Shown: positions 34,900 to 46,737 of the stretch, piece after piece
Layout: every line of letters begins with the position of its first letter
Numbering within the stretch: position 1 is the stretch's first letter
Source: Gnetum montanum
Lineage: Eukaryota; Streptophyta; Gnetopsida; Gnetales; Gnetaceae
Assembly (NCBI GenBank): GCA_015680685.1
Contig: MNCI01020267.1
Span: 70,114 to 134,113 of the forward strand
Length of the DNA: 64,000 bases
Reading direction: 5' to 3'
Translations under genes and position numbers: made by a program
Notes under the pieces: model-generated
What the model saw: only the letters and a program-made list of their open reading frames with translations
Database searches by the model: none
Told to the model about the DNA's origin: nothing

Positions 34900-36160
34900 A
34901 TGTGTTATTGCCTACGATGACATATTGTTTTCATATTTTACATATAGTATCCTTTTGAGAAGTAGTCAAGCCTTATGAAGATTCACCATGCATTAAGTAA
35001 AACTTGATATCATCGTACCATTCATTTTGAGGAGTGATGTTAACAAAGGCTATAGAATCACCTTTAGTTTTCTACATGATGGTAATAGTATAGTTCATAA
35101 TTAAGGAGGGAAACTTACTAAAAAAATTAAGCATCACACTTAGGGCTAAGGTTACAATGGAATTAGCTAGTGTGTTCTTGGTTTGGGGTATGTGCTAGAT
35201 ACTAACTTCTGTAAATTATTGCATCAGTTTCTGACCTAGGTCACAGTAAGGTTACAAATGTTTGGCTTTGCATGCATAAAGCTAAATTACTTGGTTAACC
35301 ATAAGTTGGGAATCACCTTTGACATTAGGCACTTGATTTCTTAGTCACAGGATACCATCATTCCCCTAATCAATCCTTCATACTTTACTATGTTGTTGGT
35401 ACATGGGAATTTGAAATGGTAAGTGAAGGGCTGGATTTCACTAGATGGAAGTGTTATCATGACAACAACATTGGCCCCATGGGTAGTTGAAGCTCCATCA
35501 AAGTGCATGATTTCCTCATAGCCCTCAGGTACTTTGTTAACAATTTTGACATGCTCATTAGGGAATTCAGGGTCTATGGTAACATGATCTTCTATTGGTG
35601 AAACAATAAGTTGTGTAGCTATTGCTTAGCCTTTCGTTGATGCTTGAGAGATGTAACAAAGGTCAAATTCAACTGTTATGGATTTCCAATGAGCGATACA
35701 ACTACTCTTGTAGATATTTGTTATTATGAATATAAGTACAGTGTCCTTGCAAATGACATTGACCTAGCTCCTAAAGAGGTAGTGTCACCACTTCTTTAAT
35801 GAGAAGACTAGGGCTAGATAATACTTCTCTACTTTGGTATATTGGATCTCATGGGTAATTAATGCATGGCTCATGTAGTATACAGTAAGCTCTGCTCCAT
35901 CATCTCATTTATAACAGAACAGAGATGTAATGGATGTGTTAGAGATGGCAAGGTAGATGTAAAAAGGCTTGTCCTCTTGCAGAGGGTAGATCGTCAGTAA
36001 TTGTGCCAAATCTTGCTTAAGGTTTTCAAAGGCTTCTTGACATTGAGTTGTCCACTCATAGTGAACTCCTCTCTTAAGCAAGTGTTGCATGGATTGTAAC
36101 TTATCCATAAGTTTGGTGATAAACCTATAGATAAATTGTAATCTATCTTGCAATTCCTAA
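34900..36160 (-). pseudogene. RNase H regions of Tat-like element 4 (minus strand)
   Basis: The 82-codon stretch at 35905-36153 reads RLQFIYRFITKLMDKLQSMQ and EDKPFYIYLAISNTSITSLF. It matches 26800-27040 on the plus strand. Further downstream, remnants of the second RNase H are seen at 35300-35600 (minus), with no intact catalytic set. Confidence 0.65.
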
Positions 36161-37260
36161 AGCTCCTTAAGGTTGGTTGGTGCTGCCAAGTTGGATATGG
36201 ACGTAACCTTATTAAGATTGACCCGCTTCAGATACTACAAAGCCAAGAATCTTACCAATATTGACACTAAATACATACTTCTTAGGGTTAAGCCTAAGCT
36301 CATATTTGAGACATCGTTTCAACACAAGATCAAGGAAACTTTGGACTTAATGACTATATTGTCTACATAGTCATTGAGGAATCCTAGCATATAGTTGCTT
36401 ATTGCTCTTTGGTAGGCTGCTCATGCATTCTTTAGGCCAAAAGGCATCATGGTGTAATAAAAGGTACCCCAAGGGGTTATGAAAGTTGTACAAAGTCAAT
36501 GCTTTGGATTAATCCTAATTTGATGATATCCCGAGAACCCATCCATAAAGGATAATAAGGCATGTCCAGTTGTAGTATCAATAAGTTGATCAATACTAGG
36601 CAAAGCAAAATCATCTTTGATAGTTTCCTTATTCAAGTCTCAGAAATCAATATAGATATGTATACTCCCATTTTTCATAGGGATTACCACTATGTTGGAC
36701 ACCCATTCCATGTAATTAACGGCTTGAATGAAACCATCTTCATAGAGTTTTATGATTTCATCACGAATTGCTAGGGATAAATTTGGACTAATCTTATGAA
36801 ATTTTTGCTTAACTGGATTAATACTAGGATTGAGTATGATGTTATGCTACATTAGGCATGGGTTTAGGCCTGGCATATCTTCATATGACTAGGTGAAGGC
36901 CTTAATGTTGTCCTAGAGGACCTTGCTGATGCCTTAAGCATATTGAGATTCCAATGAGGAACTTAGTTTATTGTTTTCTCCTCACCACTATGTGTCATGA
37001 TAGGAACCTCAACTAGAGAGTCCTCTGTGATATCACTAGCCTCAAGGTCAAGCATTTTAACCATGTTTTCAGGCCACTCTATAGGTTTCTCTATCAAGGC
37101 TATGTAGTTGATTGGACTCTTGGGCTTAAGATATAGGTAATTAAGGTCGATGCATCATTCAACATCACCATGAGGTCTAGTTGGACTCAAAGGCCCACTG
37201 AATTGCTCCCAGGTGTTCATAATCCAATCCTATATATCAACCATAAGCATATTAAGTGGT
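36160..37260 (-). pseudogene. Reverse transcriptase and upstream pol of Tat-like element 4
   Basis: The minus-strand frames contain IDFQDLNKETIKDDF-like residues, ALLSFMDGFSGYHQIRINPK, TPWGTFYYTMMPFGLKN and NDYVDNIVIKS. The catalytic box is YVDN, so one metal-binding Asp is lost. The upstream part carries IEKPIEWPENMVKMLDLEA. No gag or protease is recognised; the element is cut on its 5' side before 37470. Confidence 0.7.
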
Positions 37261-37469
37261 ACCTATGTGAAAAAATAAGTAAACAATGCAAAAATATAGC
37301 AAAATACTCTAGTAATAGCCAAAATACATTAAGCTAAAGGCCAAAAAGGGCTTAAACAATGCCACTTGAAAATACTCTAGCAATAGCCTTTCAGAACCTT
37401 TACAATAAGGTTTGTATCTAGTTCATTGATAATAACTCCCATGAGAAAGTTTTGTTCATAGTAACATTG

Positions 37470-38205
37470 GGGTAAAACATGATTGTCCTCTTTCTCCTAC
37501 TTTTTTTTGACATCTTTATTGATGAATTAGAAGAATGGATTTATAAGGTTCTAGGAAAATTTTCATCTAAAATTGGTGATCACCTTGTGAATTTCATGTT
37601 GGATGTTGATGATGTTGCAGTTATCTCAAATTCCAAAGAAGGCATTCAACAAATACTTGATATTTTGGATGACTTCTGTCATCATTAAAGATGAAAGTTA
37701 ATGTACTATAAATCAAAGTCATGATTTATGATACATGAGACAAAGATTTATCTTTTACAATTAGCAAGAATCATGTGGACATAACCCCCTTTTATAGATA
37801 TGTGTGCTTGGATCTTTCTAACAATGACAAATGGGATAAATACATCAGTGTAAGGGTTGCAAGTGGAATGAAAGCTCTTTTTCCCCTTAAGAGTAAATGC
37901 ATAAAAGAATTAATTTTGGCTTGGAAGACTAGAAAAAAAAATTATGTTCTATTGGCTAACCAACAATTCTTTATGGATGTGTTGTATGGGGCCTCAATTT
38001 ACTAAACAAATATTGGGAAAAAATTGAAAAAGTTTAGTAATAGTTTTTGTTTGAAGAGTTTGGAGTTAAAAGGAAAGCTCAATATGATCTACCATTGGAG
38101 GCTAATATGTTGCCTTTGAAGATAGAAGCTATTTGCGAATTTGTAGCATATGTTTGTAATTTTTTTGGTTGTATATTGGACAAAATAAAAAAGAAAGTTT
38201 TATCT
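37470..38205 (+). pseudogene. LINE reverse transcriptase fragment
   Basis: LFFDIFIDELEEWIYKVLGK, then LDVDDVAVISNSKEGIQQIL: the catalytic box normally reads (F/Y)ADD and is VDD here. A later segment has YDLPLEANMLPLKIEAICEF, related to 18440-18490. Stops and frame changes occur. At about 38205 it abuts the internal region of the minus-strand family-A element. Confidence 0.65.
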
Positions 38206-38884
38206 ACTACTTCGGGTTTGTGGGGATCAAAATCAGGGTTGTGAACTGTAGAATGGAGGTTCTGATACACCACCTCTTGACCATCGTTAGGAGGGGGAAC
38301 ATCATTTGGTGGGGAACCTATTGAAACCAGTTCGCCATCCCAAATTTCTCTTAAAATATGAGGTGTTATGGGGCCATTTACCCTTCAAGGATGCATGGTA
38401 ACTCTCCTGTTGCAAGTCCCGTTGACGTTGCGCTTCTGTGGGATGATAGTCCCTTGTGTCATGATCACATGCAACATATTCTACTTATAAAAGCGGCATG
38501 CCTAGTTGTGTGAGAGCATAAAGGAACATGTTGGGGACTAATCGGTCTGGAGACAATATTATGTTACCCTCCAAGTCTCTCCAACGTTGTTGTTCATCTT
38601 GGTGGAGGATAAAGGTGAAATTAGGTACATACTCATCATGATGAGTATATACTACTTGAAATTGTTGAGGAACTGGCAGATCTTGGTTATGTGTATGATG
38701 CGAGGTAGTGAAGTGCTCTTGTGCGAGGAAGAAGACATTTTCGTCTTGTTTGATGTGTGATTTACCATTATCTTATCTTTCCTTTGATCAACCCTAAGGG
38801 TTCATTCTAATATCCCAACGATATGGATGATTTCCTATGTTCTACATAGTGCACAAACAACTAAGTCCCTGGCAATGGTGCCAA
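38206..38884 (-). pseudogene. Extra partial internal region (primer site and gag start) of family-A element
   Basis: This repeats 44930-45609 (same gag 5' part, for example VVYQNLHSTVHN-type residues) and lies on the far side of the 3' LTR. A well-preserved primer site, TGGCACCATTGCCAGGGA on the minus strand, is at 38866-38883. It is cut at about 38205 by the LINE junction. The resulting order is LTR, internal, LTR, partial internal. Confidence 0.75.
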
Positions 38885-39939
38885 TGATGAGCAACAAGGT
38901 ACCCGTACGCTCAACCATACGAATACAAGGGTTTCATGAATGATCCGGTCGAATTTCAAGGACTAAGTGCTTACATGCCCTAATGGAACACTTAGGGTTA
39001 ATCAATCGTTGTCTTCCCAAACTTACTTGTATTTTCACGGTTGTATGATTAAGTAAGCTTGAGGCATATGATTTTATAGCTTTTATGTTTTTATGTCCTG
39101 CTGCTAATAAGGGAGGAGAGAGAGAGATAATTAAGTAACTAATTTAACTTAACTACTGATTAACTAGGATTTAGCTAATCCTAACACCAGTATCCGTTCT
39201 CACTTGCCGTACACATCCTGAACTAGCACAACACTACTGGGATTACCAAACGCTAATCATTACTGGGTTCCAAGTGTTACATGCATGCTCTAAGTGATCA
39301 TATTGTGTGTGCTAATAATAGAAATGTAAAGTGCATAAAATAAAATAAAATAATAAAATAAAATAAATGCAAAATAAAATAAAATAAAGGAAATGAGTAA
39401 GAAAACAAATTTCAAGTGCTGCAAGGATGAATCCAAGAGCTCATCTTTATTGCTGTACACAAGGTGTGCTCAAGTACACAATGCTTGAATAAAGATTCAT
39501 CCACACTTAGACCTCCTGTTATGGGCACTTGGCTAGAGTTTCACTACTTGACTCCTAAAAGAATTTCTCTTCTAAATTTTTCTTCTTCTTCTTCTTGACT
39601 TTTTGACTTTTCCTATTATGTGCCTAGGCATTGTATTTATAGGCTTGGAAGCAATTGCTCTAATAATTACAAATACTGCCACTCTAATTTTAGAGAAACT
39701 GCTCCTCTAATTTTAGAGAAACTGCCACTCTAATTTTAGAGAAACTGGCCCTCTAATAATAACTACGCTAATAATTAGAGTAATTGCTCTAATAATAACC
39801 ACTCTAATAATTTGAGTAACCACCCTAATAATTACCACTCTAATTATTAGAGTAACTACCCTAATAATAACCACTCTAATTATTAGAGTAACCGCTCTAA
39901 TAATTACCACTCTAATTATTAGAGTAACCACTCTCATTA
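38885..39939 (-). repeat. 3' LTR of family-A element 5 (minus strand, 1055 bp)
   Basis: Outer end TAATGAGAG (TGATGAGAG in the other LTR), inner end CTCATCA, TATAAATA at 39633-39640. Between about 39670 and 39930, U3 is an array of short palindromic words such as CTCTAATTATTAGAG. It is about 92 bp longer than the 5' LTR, apparently from extra array units. Confidence 0.9.
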
Positions 39940-41149
39940 TATCCCCACGACTGAATGAAAACTCGTCCTCGAGTTCCTTAAAAAAAATTGAAAAGGTATG
40001 GGATTATTGACTAATTGACAACTGATGGATAACAGACTCAACATGCCTAGTGGAAGGATCAATAAGCATATTACAACATTGTGGTGAAGACTCGTACATA
40101 AATGACATCTAAGCCTTTATTTGGCAGCTTGTAGAGAACGAGAGAGAAAGAAAATGAAGCGTGTTTCCGCCAATGCTAAGATTGCACCTTCCATTATTTA
40201 TCCATAGCTACGCCACCAGACTTGCTTCTTTTGTAAATGATCTAGTTCTAGTCCATCCTGAGTGCTTCCTCCAAGCCCAATCCATTGTTTGTATGATCAC
40301 CGTATGCACACACAACACAATCACAAATGAGCAAGAATAGATAAACCACAATGCAGTTGATACCTTGCCTCGATATGAAGTGCATTGGCTGAGTTGTGGT
40401 TATGGCAGAAACTGGTTCAGAGATTTATCACAGGTGACTACCTAAGGTGTAGGGGTTAGGAAAATAGTAAAATGGAGAATATTAAAAAAATTGTGCTAGG
40501 GCCCCTGCAACTAAAAGTGAACCTTCGGTAGCTATAAGATGGAAAAATATGAGAAACAAGAAAGATGGGAAAAAATAACAATGACAACGCCATTAAAATG
40601 GATGTCATGGATGGGGATGAAACAAGAAATGATCAATTGTAGAAAATGTTTAAGGGAAAGAAGTTAACAATTGCACCAAAAAGGAATGTCAGTGGGATCT
40701 TCCCAAAGTAGGCTCATGCCTTTTATGCCTTGACAAACCCACAAACCAAAGAGTCCATAGGCTCTAGGAATTTCATTTAGAAGCAAGAGTTAAAACTTAC
40801 CCACAAGAATTTACCAAAGAAAAACAATGCATCAACCCAGAAATGGACTAATGATAAAACTGACAATGAGGTGGAAAGTGGGAAGAAAGATGGAGAGGAG
40901 AGAATGGAATGAAATCCCACGAACAAGGTTGTGTAAATCCCCTTATGTATTTTATGGTTAATGTGACTAAGTAGAACTCATCCCAAATCTAGACTCAAAC
41001 AAACCACATCCAGTGACCTCGCATCAACACACTTGACCAATCCATCCACTTGAAGCAATAAGAATGCTTCCACAAAGAGTCACCACCATTCTAAGGAGAG
41101 TGAGATGGAGAAGTAGGAAGCGAGAAAGGGCCTTAGTTAGAGGGATCCT
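39940..41149 (-). other. Polypurine tract and 3' untranslated region of element 5
   Basis: On the minus strand it ends TCAGTCGTGGGGATAT before the LTR. The body aligns with 4146-5330 of element 1. No coding frame is seen. Confidence 0.55.
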
Positions 41150-41455
41150 TTAGGCATGGGTAACATATCTTTCTAGTTCCATAACTAGTGTTTGTAGCCC
41201 TTTTATTTGGTCTAAGGAATGTGCTTTGAATTCCCATGTTTTTTTTCTGAGTGAGAACCACAGCATGCAAAGAATTATTATTTTTATTAGCTCACCTTCC
41301 CAATTTTTGAACAATGTCAGAATGGCAAAAAACCCAAGAAAAAGCATCCAAGCAACCAAGAGAATGGTCAGCAAAAATGCATCAAATTCCCTTGAAGTCA
41401 CATCCTTTTCATCCTTTGATTCTTTCCTTGGTTTGAAAAGTACCCAACCACCAAT
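41150..41455 (-). pseudogene. Small membrane-protein ORF of element 5 (env position)
   Basis: An open frame of about 101 codons. Order: WVLFKPRKESKDEKDV, SREFDAFLLTILLVAWMLFL plus GFFAILTLF (a hydrophobic segment of about 24 residues fit to span a membrane), a second hydrophobic patch IIILCMLWF, then a basic tail. The start is uncertain, since no ATG lies before the conserved part. Element 1 has the same ORF broken at 3781-3972. The function is unknown. Confidence 0.5.
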
Positions 41456-41660
41456 TCATTAAAAGTTTACTTAGAAAAAGGGGACTTTACAATTCCAAGC
41501 CAAAGGAGACCATAGAGTTGTATGGATGAGTGGACGGTGTGGACTCATTGCCTATTTTACCAAAAGAACCATACCTTAATATCAGCATCATAATTCAAAG
41601 GTAAAAACCAAACATTAGCAATCAATATGATATAATTCAATCCACCATCATGAGCACTTA

Positions 41661-42188
41661 TTAGATGATGAATAAAAGTAAATCAAGCAAACAAAGAAAT
41701 AGTANTAATAGTTTCTTGTCTGGGCTCTCAAGTTTGTATATTTTCATTGCCCCTGAAGGAAAAGTTGCATAAATAATATAAGGTCTTTCCCACAGTGTTT
41801 GAAATTTAGTACATTGTGGCACATGTGTGGGATTCCAATAGAGAACCTTATCTCCTGGTTCGAAAGGTACATCCTTTTTCGTTAATTCCACCAATGGTTT
41901 GGTAACCTTTGAAAATTTCTTAATAAATCTCCTATAGTAGCCAGTATGTCCAAGGAATGATTGAATATTTTTAACAATTTTCGGTTGATGGGTAATTTCT
42001 TGGATAACTTTGATTTTCTCAAGATCTACTTCTATCCATGTGTGTGAGATTGTGTTCCCTATTTGTTGAGGAGTAAGATTAGCATTGATAATTACTGATT
42101 TTTCATTTTTAAGGAATGTGTATTCCATACCATTGGGCAATGGTTTCATCTTGAGAGGTTCCTGCTTAAATTTGTCATGGATTTCCAA
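41661..42188 (-). pseudogene. Pol remnant reduced in frame to its edges (element 5)
   Basis: 175 codons fuse three separate pol segments in one frame: the segment before RT (MKPLPNGMEYTFLKN, IINANLTPQQ), the RT/RNase H junction (WIEVDLEKIKVI, IQSFLGHTGYYRRFIKKFSK, TKKDVPFE) and the integrase C-terminus (PGDKVLYWNPTHV, FPSGAMKIYKLESPD). The RT catalytic core, most of RNase H and the integrase core are absent. The frame is open throughout despite the losses. A single N lies at 41705. Confidence 0.75.
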
Positions 42189-42449
42189 CTTCCCCTAGTT
42201 GACATTTTCAAGGTTAAGACTTGGAAGTTGGTGGTGGACTTGCTCTAATGCGTCTATGCTATTGATGTAAGCACAAGTCAAACTCTTAGTTGGTTCTATA
42301 CATATGAGTGAATTGCTTTCTTGATCAGCTATCAGCCAGTTGGTGCCTTCCTATTGTGTGGCTGCTACATACATGCATCTTTGTATATTAATCACTTGTG
42401 CACACTGATTGCATGTACGTAATGTTAAAATTTGCACAACCCATGACCT

Positions 42450-42880
42450 CTACACACAATTACACCCTATGTCACTGTATGTGATGCATGGAACTTTCTT
42501 CTTCTCAATCTTTCTGAATGTATTTTCCTTTGATATTTCTAGGGAAAGATCATGGATTCCTAGGTGTGCGTCGATGGTTCTTAGCCATGCTCTTCCCATT
42601 ATGATTGGGAAGTTTGCCTTATCGTTGTTCACCTAAATCACTAGGAAGTCAGCTGGGTACGACCACCCACAAATAGTAGTAACAACATCTTATACCAGTC
42701 CCAGTGGGACAATTATGAACTAGTCAACCAACTCTAGATGGAGTTGCTCTTTTTCAATGGAGGTAGGTTCCAGGCCTTGTACATTTCTTGAGAAATCAAG
42801 TTGACACCAGAACTTGAATCCAAAAGAGCCTTGCATGGCGCATTTCTAGTGATTTGTAAGTATATCAGAGGACTCCCAGG
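42450..42880 (-). pseudogene. Aspartic protease region of element 5
   Basis: LLDSSSGVNLIS with the catalytic Asp codon at 42818-42820, and FPIIMGRAWLRTIDAHLG near 42570. The D-S-S triad matches element 1. A stop separates the two halves. Confidence 0.75.
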
Positions 42881-45470
42881 ATCAGAGAATTTCCTAGGAA
42901 GGTAGCTAGCTTTGATCCAATCAGTGATGGCATGTGTTAGCATGACCGTATATGTTGAGTGTGGTGGTTGAGTTGAAGGAGGCTCCGAAGCTTTGATTGA
43001 TACTAAGGCATCTAAATAATCAACCGCTTGTGATTGCAAGGGCTTGGTTGGTCTGTTGGTCCTAAAGAAAGGTATTTTATTCATGCGGTTGTTAGAACCA
43101 ATAGTGGGTTGAAGATTCATAGGCCTCATAGCATTGCATTGCTGCAGTTGAGTGGGGAGTTCCCCTTGCATCGCTGAAGCGGATGGTAATGGAGCTATCA
43201 GTGTGAGAGTTGCGGATGGATTTGAAGGGTGGTATGTTTGTGGGTTATCTCCCCTAGAAGAAGGAGTCCTAAAATAATCTTGAGTTTGATAGTGATGATG
43301 TGGTGTCACGTGACCAACAGAGTCACGTGAAGAGATTGGCTGTTGCACGTAGTAGCCATATGGATCCGGTTGCCAGTAGGGGTATTGTTGTCTTGGTGGT
43401 GGCATCTCCCATGACTATGGGTATTTCCACTATTGGTATTGCTAAATAGGCTATGGTGGAGTTCCATTTGGATAATATATTGAAGGTTGGTGGAACTGCC
43501 TTAGGTTACCTTGGGGATAAGGTAACCGTTGAGGTGCTTGTCATTTGTTAAGTCATGGGTTGAGTGCATACACCCTAGACTCTTGTAGGTGTGAGATCAC
43601 TGGGCAACGTCCCTTAGGATGGTCGTATTGGCATATCTCACATCCACTGTCATTATCCGTATCTGAATCCACAACCTCTTCAATGATGGCCATTTTACCC
43701 TTACCTTTGTTACGTGCATTGTCCACTTCTCTCTTTTTCCTTTTGTCATAGTCACTCCCTAGACTCCTCTACGATTTTAAGAACACTTTTAAATCTACTA
43801 TCTAGGGAGTCCCACATTTGGTCTACCTTTGTCGACACTTCTATTAATTTTTAGAGCGGAAAAATTTTCCTATTCACCATCTCTTCAAATGATGACTCTT
43901 CCTCCTCTTGATAGAATCTCAGTTCCCTTTTTTGGAAGGAAGGATCTTGGTTGTATTCTTCCTCACTTTCTCTCTTATGTAGCTCCCCTTCTTCCTTGGC
44001 TACTTGCTCTAGAAATCTATGAACTTGATGAGACCTAAGCTCTAATAATCTCCCTTAGGCATACGTTCTAAGGATTCTCCTTGTTTCATGCCTAAGTCCA
44101 TCCATGAGATGGCGTAGTTGATCCCGTTGCAAATAACCATGGCCAGGAAAATGATGTAATAGTGCATAATAGTGGCCCATGGCAGCATCCAAGGATTCAT
44201 GATTTCCTTTCTTCCATCCTTGAATTTGTTTTTGTAGGTTAGACACTTAGGAGTATGTTTGATACTTATCATTAAATAGTTCTAACATCGTACTCCACCT
44301 TCGAATGGATTCTGGTTCTAAGGACCGATACTAGCTTTCTACTTCTTTCACTAGTATCCTTGGGAACAACTTCAGTTTTTGCCATTCGTTCTCAATGTTC
44401 TGCAAGGCACACACATCATGGAATGCTTGTAAGTGGTTTTGAGGATTAATGTTGTATCCCCCTTCAAATCGTGGGATATTTTTCATGTCTAACCTCTTGA
44501 TCCTACTATCCTTTTGGTGCCTTGTTGGAACTCTTATGGCCTCTGTGATATCTAACATGCTTCTGGTTACGAGTAGGGGTTCTTCGTGGTCATCTCGTTC
44601 ATAGCATCTGTGATGTCTATGCGGTTCCCTACTCTTCCTTCTTCTATGCCATGATTCCCTAGAGTTCCCTCGTCCTCGTTCTCGATTGTCTCATCAATGT
44701 TTTTCACTCTATCTTCCTTTATCCTCACGGTTAGTTTCCTTACGACTGCGTCCCGACACTGAAGGAGAGGGTGAATGTGACAATGAAGGTGAAGAAGAAG
44801 GAGAACCATCTTCATGACAGTATTTTATACCTTCTCTTCAGTGGTCTTGGCCTTGATCATGATTACTATCAGAACGTTCACCCTTATTGTGTGTTTGTGT
44901 TCCCTCATTGAACACTTCGTGTTCGTGGGGATCAGAACCAGGGTTACAAACTGTGGAGTGGAGGTTCTAATACACCACCTCCTGGCCATTGTTAGGAGGG
45001 GGAACATCATTTGGTGGGGAACCTGTTGAAACCGATTCACCATCCCCAATTTTTCTTAAAACGTGTGGGGCGTTATGGGGCCATTTACCCTTCAAGGATG
45101 TATGGTAACTCTCGTGTTGCAAGTCCCGTTGACGTTGCGCTTCTATGGGATGATAGTCCCTTGTGTCATGATCGCATGCAACATATTCTGCGTATAAAAG
45201 TGGCATGCCTATTCATGTGAGAGCACAAAGGAGCATGTTGGAGATTGATCGGTTTGGAGGTAACACTATGTTACCCTCCAAGTCTCTCCAACACAGTTGT
45301 TCATCTTGGTGGAGGATAAAGGTGAAATCGGCTACATACTCATCATGATGAGTATGTACTACACGAAATTGTTGAGGAACTGGTGGATCTTGGTTACGTG
45401 TATGATGCCGCTGACTATCTCTTGTATTAGTCCTAGGTAGTGAAGTGCTCTTGTGTGAGGAAGAAGACAT
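42880..45470 (-). pseudogene. gag: Gag of family-A element 5
   Basis: Start MSSSSHKSTS at 45470. The leader runs to 45213, then a segment rich in charged residues and Ser (44567-45206). The gag core at 44055-44558 includes MLDITEAIRVPTRHQKD, NPQNHLQAFHDVCALQNIE, LDAAMGHYYALLHHF and YLQRDQLRHLMDGL. The Pro/Tyr/Gln-rich tail at 43000-43405 carries QPDPYGYYVQQP. Better preserved than element 1 gag, but several stops and frame changes remain. Confidence 0.8.
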
Positions 45471-45597
45471 TTTTGTTTTGTTCAATGTGCAATTTACCTT
45501 TGTCTTATCTTTCCTTTGATCAACCCTAAGGGTTCGTTTTAATGTCCCAATGATATGGATGATTTCCTATGTTCTATGTAGCGCACAAACAACTAAG

Positions 45598-45608
45598 TCC
45601 CGGTGCCA
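45598..45608 (-). promoter_or_regulatory. Primer binding site with internal 7-base deletion (element 5)
   Basis: The minus strand reads TGGCACCGGGA directly inside the 5' LTR. Compared with TGGCACCATTGCCAGGGA at 38866-38883, the middle seven bases are missing, which should prevent tRNA priming. Confidence 0.7.
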
Positions 45609-45609
45609 A

Positions 45610-46572
45610 TGATGAGCAGCGAGGTACCCGTACACTCAACCATACGAATACAAGTGTTTCATGGACGATCCAGTCGAATTCCAAGGACTAAGTGCTTACT
45701 CGCCCTAATGGAACACTTAGGGTTAATCAATTGTTGTCTTCTCAAACTTAGTTGTATTGTCACAGTTGTATGGTTAAGTAAGCTTGAGGCATATGATTTT
45801 ATAAATTTTATGTTTTTATGTCCTACTGCTAATAAGGAGGAGAGAGAGAGATAACTAAGTGACTAATTTAACTTAACTATTGATTAACTAGGCTTTAACT
45901 AATCCTAACACTAGTATCTGTTCTCACTTGCCGTACACATCTTGAACCAGCGCAACACTACTGGGATTGCCAAATGCTAATCGTTACTGGGTTACCAAGT
46001 GTTACACGCATGCTTGAAGTGATCATACTGTGTGTGCTAATAATAGAAATGTAAAGTGCATAAAATAAAATAAATGCAGAAGAAAAAAATAAAGGAAATG
46101 AGTAAGAAAAAAAATCTCAAGTGCTGCAAAGATGAATCCAGGAGCTAATCTTTATTGCTGTACACAAGGTGTGCTCAGGTACACAATGCTCAAATAAAGA
46201 TCCGTCCACACTTAGACCTCATGTTGTGGGCACTTGGATAGAGTTTCGCTACTTGACTCCTAAAAGACTTCCTCTTCTAAATTCTTCTTCTAAATTCTTC
46301 TTCTTCTTCTTCTTCTTTTTGACTTTTCCTATTGTGTGTCTGGGCACTGTATTTATAGGCTTAGGAGCAACTACTCTAATAACTACAAAAATTGCTACTC
46401 TAATTTTAGAGAAATTGGCCTATAAAAATAACCACTTTAATAATTAGAGTAACTACTCTAATAATAACCACTCTAATAATTAAAGTAACCATCTTAATAA
46501 TAACCACTCTAACTATTAGAATAACCACCCTAATAATAACCACTTTAATTATTAGAGTAATCGCTCTCATCA
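45610..46572 (-). repeat. 5' LTR of family-A element 5 (minus strand, 963 bp)
   Basis: Outer end TGATGAGAG at 46572, inner end CTCATCA at 45610, TATAAATA at 46350-46357. It has the same U3 array of CTCTAAT/ATTAGAG words (46380-46560) as the LTR at 38885-39939, with fewer units. Confidence 0.9.
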
Positions 46573-46737
46573 CAAGCTATCTCAAGAGGATGTCATATTC
46601 AGCTTTTTAAACATTACTTCTGCTAATCTCAAGTTTCTATGAAAAGTTATTAGGCCTACTATTTTATATTATATTTGGAAGCGAAGATGCAATGTTATAT
46701 TTTAAAGGACAAATTATTCTAGTAAATGTTTGCTTAC
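46573..46737. other. Short flank between element 5 and a possible exon
   Basis: AT-rich. It would be intron if the 46738-46957 stretch is a real minus-strand exon. No target duplication can be assigned to element 5, because its other side lacks a free LTR end. Confidence 0.3.

Noticed and set aside
39713-39937. Reading frame with VVIIRVVTLIIR repeats
   Set aside because: It is only the translation of the ATTAGAG/CTCTAAT array in the LTR U3.
44814-45220. Plus-strand frames opposite the family-A gag
   Set aside because: Shadows of the minus-strand gag frame, which matches a second copy.
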